The notes under the pieces are model-generated. The model saw nothing but the letters and a program-made list of their open reading frames with translations. It was not told where the DNA came from and ran no database searches. From assembly GCF_025766255.1 (NCBI RefSeq), contig NW_026516810.1, positions 1-64,000 on the forward strand: DNA of 64,000 nucleotides, written 5' to 3'. Position numbers and translations under genes: made by a program. Shown here one piece after another: positions 1-11,702 of the stretch. Positions within the stretch are counted from its first letter, which is position 1, and each line of letters begins with the position of its first letter. This DNA comes from Zychaea mexicana. Lineage: Eukaryota; Mucoromycota; Mucoromycetes; Mucorales; Lichtheimiaceae.

Positions 1-637
1 AAACTGATGTAATGACCTGTCACCGTTCCTGAGCTTATGTAGCCTTCAGCCTTGCTTTTCTTAGCAGGTCTTGGTTTTTTTAGGCCGACAACAATCAAAC
101 CTGCAGCAGAGATAGCGCCCAATATTGACGTCGTGTTTGCTCTCGTTGTTGGTCGAGTGACAATAGCACGAGTACCTTTTTTGGACCAAGCTCTAGAGAG
201 TTTCATATTTGTATCAAATGCAGACTCATCAAGAAACACGCAATTCGTCAGAAAATCCGTGTCTGTAATTTCCCATTTACAAACCCATTTCTGCCGTTCC
301 TCAATCTTTGCTGGACTGTTTCTTTCGATTAGAATGGGAGTCAGCTTTCTTCAACGAAAGGTTGCATATGTCTCTCATGAAATTATTAACCGTGCTACGT
401 GAAACTTTGAGATCTTGGGACATCAGACGAAGACTCATTAGAGGCTGCATTTCTCAAGTATTCACTATGAGTCGCAATCGCCTCAGCAACAAACTCATCC
501 TGATCAACGATATACTCCATAGGTTCAGGACCGCCATTCTCATCAACGACATTTCCATGCGCGTCTTCAAATAAGAATATTGTACTCATATTAAAATGTA
601 AAGAATTGTATGAAAAAGAAAAAAAAAAGTCATGCAT
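1..637 (-). pseudogene. Tc1/mariner-like transposase remnant, cut by the window edge
   Basis: On the minus strand three frames together give a Tc1-type transposase. A short acidic start (ATG near 592) leads into a helix-turn-helix segment containing LKVSRSTVNNFM. A second frame contains IEERQKWVCKWE, followed by the first catalytic block FLDESAFDTN and the stretch SILGAISAAGL. The Asp of FLDES is the expected first DDE residue. Frameshifts lie near 400-460 and near 320-350, so no intact product is possible. The C-terminal half, with the other two acidic residues, would lie before base 1. The terminal inverted repeat was not identified. Confidence in the family is good; the exact clade is not resolved. 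Confidence 0.8.
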
Positions 638-957
638 CAGTTTCTTTCGGGTTTCAAAAGAAGCATAATACTAGGTCGTCTGATGTCACATATCCAGGCC
701 CATCATCGTCAAAGAAGAAAAAAGATATATGGAACGTTAGCCATGTGTGCTCTACAAGAATATATCAAAATAGCGCCCTAGCATTATCGATCAAGAAGGG
801 TTTATATTTTATTTTAGATTACAGTTTTCTTTAATAGGGTATCGATTGGTATGTTCTATAGATATTATTATTTGATGGCTTGGGGGGTTTTTTTTAGAAA
901 GTTGCATGCAAAGAGGATATGATGGAGGAGCAAGTACGGGTAAATACAAAGATGATG
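638..957. other. Intergenic, no gene seen
   Basis: About 320 bases between the transposase remnant and the 3' end of the LtrA-family gene. It is AT-rich with T and A runs. No reading frame, RNA or repeat could be supported. Confidence 0.5.
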
Positions 958-3785
958 TTAGTCGAGCAAATCAATAGCACCTTGGAATAATAGACATGCA
1001 ACCATGATACCCAGCATGGCCAATCCGTCCAAATCGTCGTATGTTGTTGCCGTCAATGCGAAAAACACCACTCCGTTCAATACACGGACCGTACAGATAA
1101 TGCCCGACCATCTCGCTGTTTATTGACAATGTATTGGTTATGAACATGCATGGTATATGTTATTTAGAAATGCAAAAGTGACTTGGGATTTACGTTACCT
1201 CCTGAAACAGGTGTATTGATCAACTTGATGATGGCATTGAGAACTAGAATAAGGCCGCCAGAAACCCAAAAGGACTTGTATACATAAGATGGATCAACGT
1301 GGCTTGATGCTTCTCCACCTTCATCAGCAGCGGCAGCAGCAACCACAGCCATCTTGTTGGTCCACGTTGACACCATATGGGCCGCAGTTGCAGTAGCAGA
1401 TTCCAGACTTCCTGCACCGCCTTCGGCATAAATGGTGATTGCGTCAGTCAAGGCAATACCAAAAGCGACTTGACACAAATGGAGCGGGAAATGCAGGTAC
1501 ATCCACAACTGGCTCATTTTGACTTGACCCGACAAGACTTCCTTGCTAAAGTCGTCAAAGTACATGAAGAAGAACAAAAAGATGATGACCAGACCAAACA
1601 TATTTGCCACCCTAGAAAAGGAAATATATTTTGTTGTCAGTGGGGCGTGTTACCATGGTGACAAATGAAGCTACTTACACGACTCGGACTTCAGTACCCG
1701 ATTCCATGACGGCACGTATAAAGCCCATGCAATTTTCACCCAACACAACCAGCGTAAACAGAGCGAACCGTTCACCCAGATGGCTTGCAGCCAAGGAGAC
1801 TTGCTTGTGGCTCTTGAGATAGATATGCACGACGACTTCCAAAAAGATCGAAATGTACCACAATGCAAACCTCGCGCCACGATTGTCCGTGTACAGCAGT
1901 GACACGCCCCACAAGACCAGAGCAATCGCATGCACAATTACATAGCCGGCCAATGGTCTTTTTGCAAAGGATCCAGACATTGTCGCCGCCCATAAAACAA
2001 CGCTGTATTCGATCAATAGCACAGCTTTCATCACTAAAGAAAAAGAATTTTCCATGATATATAAATGGATGAGTTATTTTTTACAGATTAGGAAAAATGC
2101 CTAGTGTTTTCTGTTGCTGTGTTACACAGGGTATAGAGAGAGAAGGAACTTACCCATGTAACCAACGATAAATCCAAATGGATTGTCCCAAAAGTTAGCA
2201 CTGGAACCTGCCATGCCGACCAAGCCGCACAACTCAATGATCTTGTAGATGTGATGCATCACATCACCGGTCTCGTAGCGCGAAGAATACAATGCACCGG
2301 CACACCAGGTCCACCAGACGACGACGAACCAAGAAGCATACAGACCGAGTTGCTGCTGATCCACAATGTGATGCTCGTGGGTGAACGTGGCCAAAAAGCC
2401 AACGTAAAACACATCTCCAAACAACTCGAGCCATGTCGCCGACGTTTCTTCACCAATCTCGTCGGATAGATCAGGGTCGGGTAGCAAAAAGATTGGGCGA
2501 CGGCTGGGTCCTTCTGCGTCGAGTTCGTCTTCCGATGGCCAGTAGCGCTTGACCTCAATAAACACATTGTCGTTCAATTCAATGATCATGTCGTCGCCGT
2601 TCATGGTTGCTACAGGTTTTGGCTGTGTCAATGGAGCGGCTTCCTTGTTGTCGGCCGATCCAGGCGAATCGATAGGCGATTTTTTCGTTTTCTTTTCGTT
2701 GTTCTTGTTGCTGTTTTGCGTTTCATCTCGATCTTGTTCATCTTCGCTTGATGATGATGAGCTACTACTGCTTGTGTCGTCATCACCCTCACCTGAAAGT
2801 TTCTCTGTATAATATATATCTTTTTAATCAGTTGGATTGAACAAGCCGATTGCACAACAAGGGACTTACTCTTTCGATTCACGGTCTTGTGGATCTTTAA
2901 AGAATAGTCACGACCACTTTTATGGAAAAACTCAATCAGCTCATCCGTATCGTGGACCTGATAGAGCTTCAAGATCTCGTCGTCGGTCAACTCGAGCTAT
3001 ACAGCATGGATTGTTAGAGACGGAAAGAAAAGGGCCAGGAATAATAAGGTTCTTCTTTTCCATATCCATATTAGCAAACATTGGTTTTTATTTACCGGCT
3101 CCTTCAGATGATCGACCATGGCTTTGGTGATACGAATTTGTTGGTCACCGCCCATGAGATGCCGTAAATGGATCACTGCCACATTCCGAGAATGAGTTAT
3201 TATTATTGCAACATTTCTTCTTTCATCCACAAAGCTTTAACTCACTTGTTCGGATGAATGGTCTCCTATAGATACATATATCAGTTAGTGTTTTTAATAA
3301 AAAGCCACTTATTTTCACACTTACGGTGCTTCCAGGGCTGCTCCTGGCACGATGGGCGTATCACTCGCCTTTTCAGGATCATGCTGCTGCTCCCAAACCT
3401 TTTTGTCTTCCTGGTACTCATGCACGCGTTGTCGATGTAGCTCATACTCCTTGATAGGATGTAGCATCACATCACCAAATGTTTCATGTCCATGCCGACG
3501 ATGCGGCTGGTATCCAGAGGATGACACGGGTCGACGATGCAGTGACGACGAATGATGGGTCACTGAGGATTGTCTTGAGGGAGGTCGGCTCAAGTTGTGA
3601 TGACGTACTTCAACGAACTCCTCACCATCCTGTTGTTGCTGTCCTGCTTGTTGTTCTAATTCGATACCATCTTGTCTCAAAGACGGACGGCTCCCGTTAG
3701 ATCTGTGTCGAACATGATGATGATGATGGTTATGCTGTTGTTGACGGCCAATGGTTAATCCGCGACCAAAGGCTTGTGAAGCCAT
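958..3785 (-). CDS. LtrA-family (low temperature requirement A) multi-pass membrane protein
   Basis: Eight exons on the minus strand: 3785-3325, 3265-3246, 3175-3096, 2996-2870, 2804-2154, 2033-1679, 1611-1199, 1115-958. They keep one frame and give 754 residues. The N-terminal ~350 residues are hydrophilic, rich in His, Gln and Ser, with a Ser/Asp/Glu run around 235-250. The LtrA domain begins at about residue 353 with TWLELFGDVFYVGFLATFTH, has the family signature HLGERFALFTLVVLGE near 531, and contains YFDDFSKE downstream. Many hydrophobic helices follow to the C terminus. LtrA proteins are widespread in bacteria and fungi, named from a Listeria cold-growth phenotype; the substrate or activity is unknown. 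The long acidic N-terminal extension is typical of fungal members. Exon 2 is only 20 bases. The start is the first ATG opening the frame; an upstream in-frame leucine-rich stretch lacks an ATG. Confidence 0.85.
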
Positions 3786-5187
3786 CGTTGGGTTATTAGA
3801 TAAATAAAAGGGGTAAAAAGAAGAGAGAGAGAAAGAGAGAAACTTTAGAAGCAAGGGAAAACGGATTCGTTTTGGAGGCGATGAACCAAAACTGTTATGT
3901 TTTTTAGGTTACAGTAGCGGGGGCGTACCGAAACGGAGCATCAAGTTACCCACATCAGTAAATCCCGACTTATCTTTTTATTATTATTTTTTACGAAACG
4001 AGGCTTGACTGTTGTATTACATACACACTCTAGTGACCACCCTGCTGTCGTCCATTTATTGGGGATTGCTTGATTGTAGTAAAAAGCGCATGGTCCTTGC
4101 TGGTCTCCCAGTCCACGCAGTTTTGGGGGCTGTGGGACGCTGTACGATTTGTCAAAAGCGAATTGTTTATATCCTCAAGTAGGCAAATAAGAATAGCACC
4201 ATTTATAGTTCATTTCTTTCATTTCAAAGGGTGTGTGTGTTGAAAGAATCCCTATAAAAACCCGGGAATAGAAAAACACTACATGTCGGGATTAGATGAT
4301 CACCATGACTACTAAGCTGCCGTCATTGTTTCTTTGTGTGTGTGTGTGTGTGTGTGTTCACCATGCTCTATATGCAACCGGGGCAAAACCCACGTCAGTG
4401 ACGACGATCTCTTTCTTCATCCAAAAGAGGAGCTGCCCCCTGGCACCCGGTCCCCCGCGGGTTATTTTATCTCATCAAGTACTTGTGTACCTGCGTACCT
4501 GGGATTTACCAGACGTTGCCAAGCCAAAACAAAAAAAAAGACTTTTTTCTTTGTGTCACGTTTGCTACCATGGTAACGCCGCATAAGCTCGCACACTTTC
4601 CTTAATAACTTGAACACACGCTGGAGGACAACTTGGGGTTTATGTCATGCACTTACTGCTTTCACTGCTACTAATACTACCTACTACGAGTCTCTTCTTG
4701 CCTTTGTTACAATGTCCTTTCGAAATTGTCATTCTTCAAGATGACTCATTGGCAGCAGCAAACTGAACACTTGATCTCTCCCCCAATAATAACGAGAGAA
4801 GCCTTTTGACATTAGAGGTATTCATTCCATGGCGACAATACATGGTGTTACCTGTTGCTGGTTACCACAACAACAAGAGAGTTTTTAAAGAGTCGCCTCG
4901 GCAAAATGTCGGGTTATGTGCGCCACACGTCTCACAGACTTCTCCTCATAGTTTCATGTTAATCTTCACACGCCGGTGACCAGTCTCCTCTTTTATGCCA
5001 ACAGAAGCTACCCCTTTGCACCCACTTTTGATCATCCCAATGCACGGTTATTTCACGCGCCGGCATCGTATTGTTGGTGAAGATACTGATACTGCTGCAC
5101 CTGCAACGAAAGACGTAGAAAAAAAGCATCATCAGCTCCAAATTTAGCTACTACTACCATTACTACCATTACTACTACTACTGTTAT
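3786..5187. other. Intergenic region with simple repeats
   Basis: No gene supported. Contains a (GT)n tract at about 4337-4357 and AG/CT-rich stretches near the LtrA start that could be its promoter. Short reading frames here have low-complexity translations. Confidence 0.5.
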
Positions 5188-5445
5188 TATGGAAGGAGAA
5201 TCCAAGAAGAAGAAGAAGAAGAAGAAACAAGGGGACCCAACCAGAAATTTTGACCTGGAAAAGGTGCAACAGGCTGTCATACAAATTCATAAATATGGAA
5301 GACCACAAGGAGAGCAGCTGAAGACTACGGCTTACGGCCTAGTACTCTAAAACGCTATTTGCAACGCTATAAACGCACTGGTTCTATTCAGCCGCAAAAG
5401 AGCGGACGAAAGATTCTTCCCCTGCCACTGTCGATCTTTGTGTGA
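5188..5445 (+). pseudogene. psq-type helix-turn-helix fragment, probably from a pogo-like transposase
   Basis: ATG at 5188 starts a lysine-rich N terminus and then TRNFDLEKVQQAVIQI. After a one-base frameshift near 5290-5300 the other frame gives RRAAEDYGLRPSTLKRYL and then a basic stretch ending at a stop at about 5445. The pattern 'basic N terminus, EKVQQAV, RRAAEDYG, STLKRYL' is that of the Pipsqueak-type HTH (HTH_psq) found at the N terminus of pogo/DDE_1 transposases and some host regulators. No DDE domain follows, so this is a fragment. It could also be a dead domesticated gene. The family call is from pattern recognition only. Confidence 0.55.
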
Positions 5446-7363
5446 CAAGTGAGCCACTATACTACCTTTTTTTGAGGCACCATATACACTACTATCTCTA
5501 TATATTTTGGAAATGAAGCCATATACAAAATGTGGAAACCATGCGTTTAACAAGAGAAAAGACCCATCTTGGAGTAATCCGTATGATGTCTCTTTTAGTT
5601 TCCATTTACAAAGTGTTCAGGTGGGCTTGTGAAGCTGTGAAAATAAGCTCAGCTGCTAGGTTGCACCTATAAACCTAGTTTGGTATGTACAAGGCGATCC
5701 ACAAAATCAAGCAGTTCAAATTTTGCGCGGGAGAGTCCGTACTAACGTTTATAAATGAAAAAATTATTATTCACTCCTAACTCTCTGATATAAGAATCAT
5801 CACTGGGCGATCTTGGCGTTGTGCAATTATAACAAGCAGAGTTTTATTGTCTGCCAAAAAAAAACATTAGACAGCTACCACACGATGTGGATGAGAATTG
5901 CAAGGAGCAAGTGGATGGGTTGAAGGTTCGATATTATGCTCTTCAATGAAACAAAAAAAAGGGAAGGAACTGTCTTTCAAATTTCATCAATGAACGAAGG
6001 GGGCGTCACTATCATGGCTGTACACTACGGTTAGTCAACAATAGATCCAACGATTGGGCTTTTTGCAATATGATCAATAGTATCAATACTGAGCATCTTC
6101 AATGAATACCGTAAGTCCGTTTTGGACGCCTTTGGATGCATTTGCGGTCACTTGAACGCATCTTGAACGGCATTCATATGCATGTAAAAGCGCTTTCTAC
6201 ATACCAAAACGTTGTGCAGGAGCATGCCCCACACGCACAACACACGCACAAAAACCGCAAACTCTATCCAAATCACACCAGTTACTTGAAAAACGGTGTC
6301 AATCGGCCACAAAAGCGTTCAGAAACGTACTGTTATTATACACTCTTGCAAACCCCCTTACCACCAAATGGTATTTGGAAGATCTGGCTGATTCCCATGG
6401 ATGAAACCAAACGTTAAAGAAAACTACCTTGGTACACACTCTCTCTGTGTGTGTGCGCGATCAATTTATTGCCACTTAAATATTCAAGAAAGCGAGATAA
6501 CCATATGTATCCTCACCATTATAGTGTTTACTTGTGCAATAAATTTGGGCGTTGTTACGCAAAAAGTCTCTTCAAGAACTTCGGCGATATGACAAACAGC
6601 CAAAGAGGATGGAATCGACGGCAACAATACAAGATAATCTACTTGAAGTCTTGTAGGTCCAATAAAAACGACAGCGTGGCCAAATTCCATATCTAATTCA
6701 ATGATGCTCTACATTTTTTGAAAAGAAAAACACAATTGCCCCGATTCCACTGCAATCTAGGAGAGGCAAGGTAAAGTCAATGACGAAATCTATTGTTTTC
6801 CAAGGAAATCGAGAACGACGTCTATTTCTGCCTCTCAGACCTCCATAATAACACTAGGACGGGGTCTTAATTAAAGTCGATCCGTTGTTGTTGTTCTCGT
6901 CTGGCTCGGTTGTATAAATTACCAAGGTTTCGGGTACGATAACAAAGGTTGTTGTTACGGCAACGGGGAAATCCAGGCAACAACACAAACCAACTTTATT
7001 CCGGCAAAAAAGTGGGCGGATCCTGACAACTGAGAGCGCACGGACGAACTGGGAAAGAAGAAATGAACCGATCACTCTCTCAGCCAATGAAAAATTTCGC
7101 TGATTTCGAGTAACGAAAAATGTCATGCCACGACGACGATACTTTTTGGGTGGTGGTGTGATCTCTCTCTCGCTCGCTCTCTCTCTTTATGTGCAGAGAG
7201 ACCGAGTGGATGTATGTTTCAAAAACATATCGAACGATGTTTTTTCTATTAGTCAGAGGCCATTCTATATATAAAGGGAGATGATCATTTTACTGTCGAG
7301 ATATATCCATCATCAACTACCACACCAACAACCTTTTCTTTTCCTCTCACTGTGATCAATACC
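5446..7363. other. Intergenic, no gene seen; putative promoter of the MLRQ gene at the right end
   Basis: About 1.9 kb without a supportable gene. The last 200 bases contain CT-rich runs (near 7160-7190) and a TATATA-rich stretch (near 7266-7275) upstream of the ATG at 7364, compatible with a core promoter. Other frames are short and show no domain. Confidence 0.45.
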
Positions 7364-7695
7364 ATGTACGGCGTTGCCCATTTCCTCAAGAACTCCAAGA
7401 AGCCGGAAATCATTCCGATTGTTGTCATTCTCGGCGGTGCTTTGTCCGGTGCTGTCTACATGAGTGTGCGTCAAGCCAGGGCTCCCGATGTGGCATGGTA
7501 AGTCTGTAGAGGTAGCACTGTAGTGGTGGTAAATGAAATGCATGTCTTTACAAAGAGAGACTAACGTTTTTTCTCTCCAACAGGGACCACAAGAACAACC
7601 CTTACCCGTGGCAAGATATCAAGGAGGGCGAGCAGGTCAAGCTGTTTGCTCTGAACCAAAAGTACGACGGTAGATGGGAACGCACCAAGTGGTAA
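7364..7695 (+). CDS. B12D/MLRQ-family small mitochondrial inner-membrane subunit (NDUFA4-like)
   Basis: Two exons, 7364-7497 and 7584-7695, give 81 residues. The N terminus MYGVAHFLKNSKKPEIIP is followed by a single hydrophobic helix (IVVILGGALSGAVYMSV, about residues 19-35), then a short soluble tail with NPYPW and KYDGRWERTKW. Size, one N-terminal helix and the tail match the B12D/NADH-ubiquinone reductase MLRQ family. In animals the NDUFA4 member is now assigned to cytochrome c oxidase; fungal members are annotated as complex I-type MLRQ subunits. Intron donor GTAAGT and acceptor CAACAG are clean. Position in the membrane complex is inferred from the family. Confidence 0.8.
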
Positions 7696-7956
7696 ACAAC
7701 AACAGCAGACTTTAGACGCACTTATCGTTTTGTTCTCTTTCTTTGATCTCCTCTATTTCGACTACTGTATTATCCTTATCTTTACTACCCTAAACAACAC
7801 AATCTTCTTAACATCTACTACCACTGCTGAATAACTTAATCCCCATTGCCACAAACATCCCAAATGTATCATCATATCCTCTTTCCTTGTATAAAAAGAA
7901 ACCACCCCTCCACTACAAACATTCTTTTGTTGTATAATAAAAAAAAACAAATATTA

Positions 7957-8910
7957 CTATTTCTTGAACAAATCAAAGAACGTGCGACTCTCCAAATTGT
8001 TCGAAGCCTTAAGATCCATGACCCACATGGCCGCGCCGATATGGTTGGTATACGAGAACACAAAACCAGCAAAGGGAATCATTTCCAAGACACTAGCCAC
8101 CACGCCAAACTGATGATATTGCCAGAACGCCTGTTCAATCTGTCTCTGACGCCGAGCTGCCGTCCACTCATACAAGTCAAAGTACCGCTTATGCGTCTGT
8201 CCTCCCCGCGTCAATCCTTGGATCCCAATAAACGCAACCGGTCCTATTACGGGTATCAAATTCAACGGTAACGAGACCAAGAACAAGACGGGCTTGAGAA
8301 TGAACAACTTCCATGAATCCTCGGATTGGGCATACAGCGTCATGATGTGGACGGGCGATAAGAGTTTGTGTGCCTTGGCTTTCGCATCCTCCATATCCTT
8401 GGGTACTATTTCCTTTTTCACGTTTTCGACTGCCACATTTAATGACTCGACTAAAGCTTCCGGTCGTTGTACCTCGTTTTTTTCCTCCTCCTTTTTGTTC
8501 TTCTTGGGTGCAGGTAACGCGTTGTGTTCGGCAAGGATGGCATCAAAGAACCGGTCCCGGACAGAGCCCACAAAATGGTCGCCCAACTTGCCCATGATGG
8601 CAAACGACTCAACAAACGTCAAGATCGTTGCTGTCAACGCCATACCGGGGCCTAAAAACCATTGCGCTTGGTCTTGCGGTCGTAGCTCGAGGTACAGTTT
8701 GGATAAGAGACGCGATTGCGGGCCGAACCCGTATTTCACCAACGGCACAACGGCCAACAAGCTGAGCACGCTCGCCTTGATGGCCGAGGACAGAATGGGG
8801 CCGGCCAGGGTTTTGTAATTATGCGCCAAATATAAGAAACCGCGTACTGGGTAAAAGGCTGGCGGAATTGGCTTTTGGCGTGTGTTGCCGGGTGTGAATG
8901 CAAACGACAT
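7957..8910 (-). CDS. RRT8/EI24-like multi-pass membrane protein
   Basis: Intronless, 317 residues. It starts MSFAFTPGNTRQKPIPPAFYP, then YPVRGFLYLAHNYKTL, and has several hydrophobic segments (about residues 40-60, 85-110, 205-235, 265-290) split by a charged linker (about 130-170, rich in Lys/Glu). A proline-containing hairpin, LPLNLIPVIGPVAFIG, is typical of the EI24/CysZ-like fold. Fungal relatives include yeast Rrt8, Lds1 and Lds2, lipid-droplet proteins involved in spore-wall assembly. The role here is inferred from family only. It is convergent with the MLRQ gene, with about 260 bases between the stops. Confidence 0.7.
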   Translation of the reverse strand: MSFAFTPGNTRQKPIPPAFYPVRGFLYLAHNYKTLAGPILSSAIKASVLSLLAVVPLVKYGFGPQSRLLSKLYLELRPQDQAQWFLGPGMALTATILTFVESFAIMGKLGDHFVGSVRDRFFDAILAEHNALPAPKKNKKEEEKNEVQRPEALVESLNVAVENVKKEIVPKDMEDAKAKAHKLLSPVHIMTLYAQSEDSWKLFILKPVLFLVSLPLNLIPVIGPVAFIGIQGLTRGGQTHKRYFDLYEWTAARRQRQIEQAFWQYHQFGVVASVLEMIPFAGFVFSYTNHIGAAMWVMDLKASNNLESRTFFDLFKK

Positions 8911-9261
8911 TAGTTATTATTATTTAAAAAAAAAGTAAGAAAAGAGAGAGAGAAAAGTGACTCTCTCTCACTCGTTGGCAGCAGTGGTATTACCAACGGA
9001 AGGGTCCCTGACGTTTCGTTTCTGAGAATAGACTTTTACGTTGCACAACATGCTTTCTGACATTGGGCCCCCTCCCGCGTACACCTCATTGCTTTATGCC
9101 TCTTTTTCGAGTCAAGACAGTAACCTTTCCTTTTACTTGATACGGCGTCTTCTCGGTTGATAAACATGCTTAAAAAAATCTACAGTTCCTGTCCATGTTG
9201 AGAATCGACTAATTATATTTTGATACAATAGCAAAAAAACGCAAAGGGCAGCGAGCTTTAA
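8911..9261. other. Intergenic between the RRT8-like gene and the dispersed repeat
   Basis: Contains an A-rich stretch and a GA-rich run (8940-8955) just upstream of the RRT8-like ATG, a plausible promoter. Nothing else seen. Confidence 0.4.
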
Positions 9262-10450
9262 AGAAACATCGCTTACCATCATTTACGCGTGCTCTGTTTT
9301 TTGTTAACGGCATCCATATATATCGAATTCATCCAGACTATTTGAATGATGGTATGCTGTTTAAAAGTCTCAGAATCGCTCGTAATAAGATAGTAAGTTT
9401 AACTCACTAATGAACAGGAGAAGAAATGCCTTCCTATTTAAAGACCAGAGTAAAGTGATTTGAGAGAATGATTTTTTACCATCCAAAAGGGTATGTTATT
9501 CTTTTCAGTTGATCACTGGTAGAAACTAAGCTTCCGCAAGAGTAAGCAGCGAATTGACTCTGTAAAGTGGCTATATATGCACACACATAAACGAATAAAG
9601 AGTTAGAGACCTTTTACTCAAACATCAAGGCGCTCTTTGACATAATTGGGCTCTAGATAGCCATTCGGATTGTATTCTCGTTTGTGCACGAAATAACTAA
9701 AAAGACCGGTGGCATTGAGGGAAATGTACATGCGGAACAAAGTCCAGTGATCCATATGTGCTTCCAAGGTTAGTTGCCCAAAGTTCCCAATAATGCTTGC
9801 TGTATAAATACAAGTGCGCTGATGCCAATATCAGCTTGACCCCAAAGAGTACAGTACCAGTCTGGTGTTTCTGACTGTGTTTGAGTGATCGGTACATATC
9901 ATACTTTGCACGTTTGGAATCGAATCAATTGTTAACATGGCGCGGAAACTATGGAACATGTAACAGATGAAAGCATGGTACCGGGAGGAAGAGGTCTTTT
10001 TATTAAAAAAAAAGAAAATGCATTCTTTATTTTCAAGTAATGATGTTGGTGTGCTACTAACAACTTGATCTAGTCCTCCAAATGTTAGTAAGTTTGGTCC
10101 AAGTAATGATAGTCCCTAGTCTTTTTTTTTCTGTAAGTCTCTCATAATGTCAAATTTCTATTCTAAAGTCCTGGCTCTTTGTAGATTGTGTAGCAGGTCG
10201 TATTGCGCATTATGCTTGATACTTTGCTCGTTGTTCTCTTTGGTGCGTTTACATACTAACTTTGATTTCTTTCTTCTGTACAGACGTCGTTCAAGGTGTT
10301 TTGTTGTGGATGGATACTTCTTTGATCGAAGTGTAAATGGATTGCTGTGGTGATCCTTGAGATTATTTTGGCGCTGGATGTATTCTTCGGCCTAAACTAT
10401 TAAGCACCATGGAACTTACGATGTTAAATATTGATGATTAAGACGTAAAT
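9262..10450 (-). repeat. Dispersed repeat, module L, copy A (inverted relative to copy B)
   Basis: This stretch is the reverse complement of about 24140-25490 with only scattered differences; for example the same 66-residue frame occurs at 9697-9897 minus and 24692-24892 plus, and another at 10147-10353 plus and 24241-24447 minus. Copy A lacks about 160 bases present in copy B (25225-25385). Part of module L also occurs at 39735-39925. At its right end it abuts module R in the opposite relative orientation, so copy A is a rearranged version of the L-M-R order seen in copy B. No transposase or TIR was identified. Confidence 0.85.
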
Positions 10451-11060
10451 ATAGCTCTTTTCTCAGTATGCATGGAGTATAACAAATACAATAACACATC
10501 CTCCTTTCCAACGGGAAGGTGTCTCAGTCTTTGTGCTCTATTGTTTACACAGATACACATCATAGCGCCAAGCGAGAGCTTTTTCGACGCGCTATAATCA
10601 AAGCAGTCTTTCGCATTACTTACGGAAGCTGCTGTTCTCCGCAGTAATAGCATCTTATTTACTGTGAAATTTTATAAACCAAGTTGCACATGTAGACTTA
10701 GCCTTATCAAAGGTTTTAACACAATCTTGCACGTCCAGTCAATGATGGGGTTTGCGTCAATGTATCCGCAAATTCAGCATGTAAACAGACAACGTCAAAT
10801 CTTGTTTTTTACCTAACTTTACTGTTGCTATTGCAACCACTGAGTCCCTTTGTATTTAATGCACTGACCAAGGAAGAAACATAAATTTTGACACGGTGCA
10901 GTGCGTGGAAGAGATAAGCAGAGATGCGCATGTGAAACATTCCACGCATACATGTAGGCCTTGCAGGGACGCACGCGCCATAGTGATGTGGATCATTGTT
11001 GCCACAGCACTTTATCTATTTCTTTAAGCCAAGAAACATAAAGTTGCTGACGCCCAGCGC
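10451..11060 (+). repeat. Dispersed repeat, module R, copy A
   Basis: Direct copy of 25870-26318 and of 40290-40895. A shared landmark is ATCCAACGGGAAGGTxTCTC-like sequence (here CCTTTCCAACGGGAAGGTGT near 10502-10521) followed by GTCTTTGTGCTCTATTG. Copy A extends further right than copy B, to the region just before the membrane-protein pseudogene. The middle module M (25490-25870 and 39925-40285) is missing here. Confidence 0.85.
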
Positions 11061-11164
11061 CCAGCGGGATTTGAATTGTTTCACTTGGCTTTGAAATGGA
11101 GGCGACTTTTTCTTTTTCCCCTTTTCTCTTTCTTCACCAGCGTTACTTATTGTTTTCAAGCATC

Positions 11165-11326
11165 ATGACTGAACTCATCCGAACCGCGTTTGCCAACGCT
11201 CCCATCCTACTTGTCCCCTGTATTGTCGCTGTTTATCTTCTTGCAGAATGTCTCAAGCTCGCTTTCTGCTACCCATGGTATGCCTGCTTCGCCCTCGTTA
11301 TAGGCGTCCTGCTATTAGTTGTCTAG
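11165..11326 (+). pseudogene. N-terminal piece of a disrupted membrane/acidic-repeat gene
   Basis: ATG at 11165 gives about 53 residues with two hydrophobic stretches (ILLVPCIVAVYLLAECL and FALVIGVLLLVV) before a stop at 11324. The DNA just upstream (11097-11150) is also found at 41535-41585. The continuation of the gene is found after the first AT-rich insert, at about 12410, where another hydrophobic stretch is encoded. The protein is not recognised. It is listed as a pseudogene because the later pieces carry frameshifts and stops. Confidence 0.5.
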
Positions 11327-11403
11327 CTGTTTGTTGTTTATAAATTTTGTTATAGTTAATAAGCCTGTCCTAACCGGTATAGCCATTAATGGCTGATATA
11401 ATT

Positions 11404-11691
11404 TTAATCAGAATCATCACTATCTGCATCTTCACTTCCATTTTCATCTGTATATATCTGACTATATTCAATGATTAACTTCTGCATTTGCTCTTGACGT
11501 ATTTGCATAATATCATTTCTATTTGTTTCTTTTGCTATTATTAAATCAATATAATATCTAAAGTATGAATTAAAGAACCTTTTATACTTATATTTTTCCT
11601 TTTCAGGTTTTAAAATAAGTTCATCAATAAAACTACAATTATAAGTATCATTTAATTTATCCATACAGGGCTTACATGCAATCATACACAT
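11404..11691 (-). CDS. Unknown small AT-rich reading frame with a Cys cluster
   Basis: 95 residues starting MCMIACKPCMDKL, with Cys at 2, 6, 9 and near 19, an aromatic/basic middle (YKYKRFFNSYFRYYIDL) and an acidic tail (SEDADSDDSD). It follows the frameshifted reading frame 11703-12243 on the same strand after about 15 bases, so the two could once have been one protein or a pair. No family recognised. Codon use is far more AT-rich than the host genes. Confidence 0.35.
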   Translation of the reverse strand: MCMIACKPCMDKLNDTYNCSFIDELILKPEKEKYKYKRFFNSYFRYYIDLIIAKETNRNDIMQIRQEQMQKLIIEYSQIYTDENGSEDADSDDSD

Positions 11692-11702
11692 ATATTCACC
11701 CC

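Noticed and set aside
4296..4586. 96-residue frame over a GT tract
   Set aside because: Driven by simple sequence (repeated Cys-Val).
5925..5945. tRNA-like B-box GGTTCGAT
   Set aside because: No A box or acceptor stem around it.
9697..9897. 66-residue frame found twice as a possible gene
   Set aside because: Conserved only because the repeat DNA is conserved; a different frame is more protein-like.
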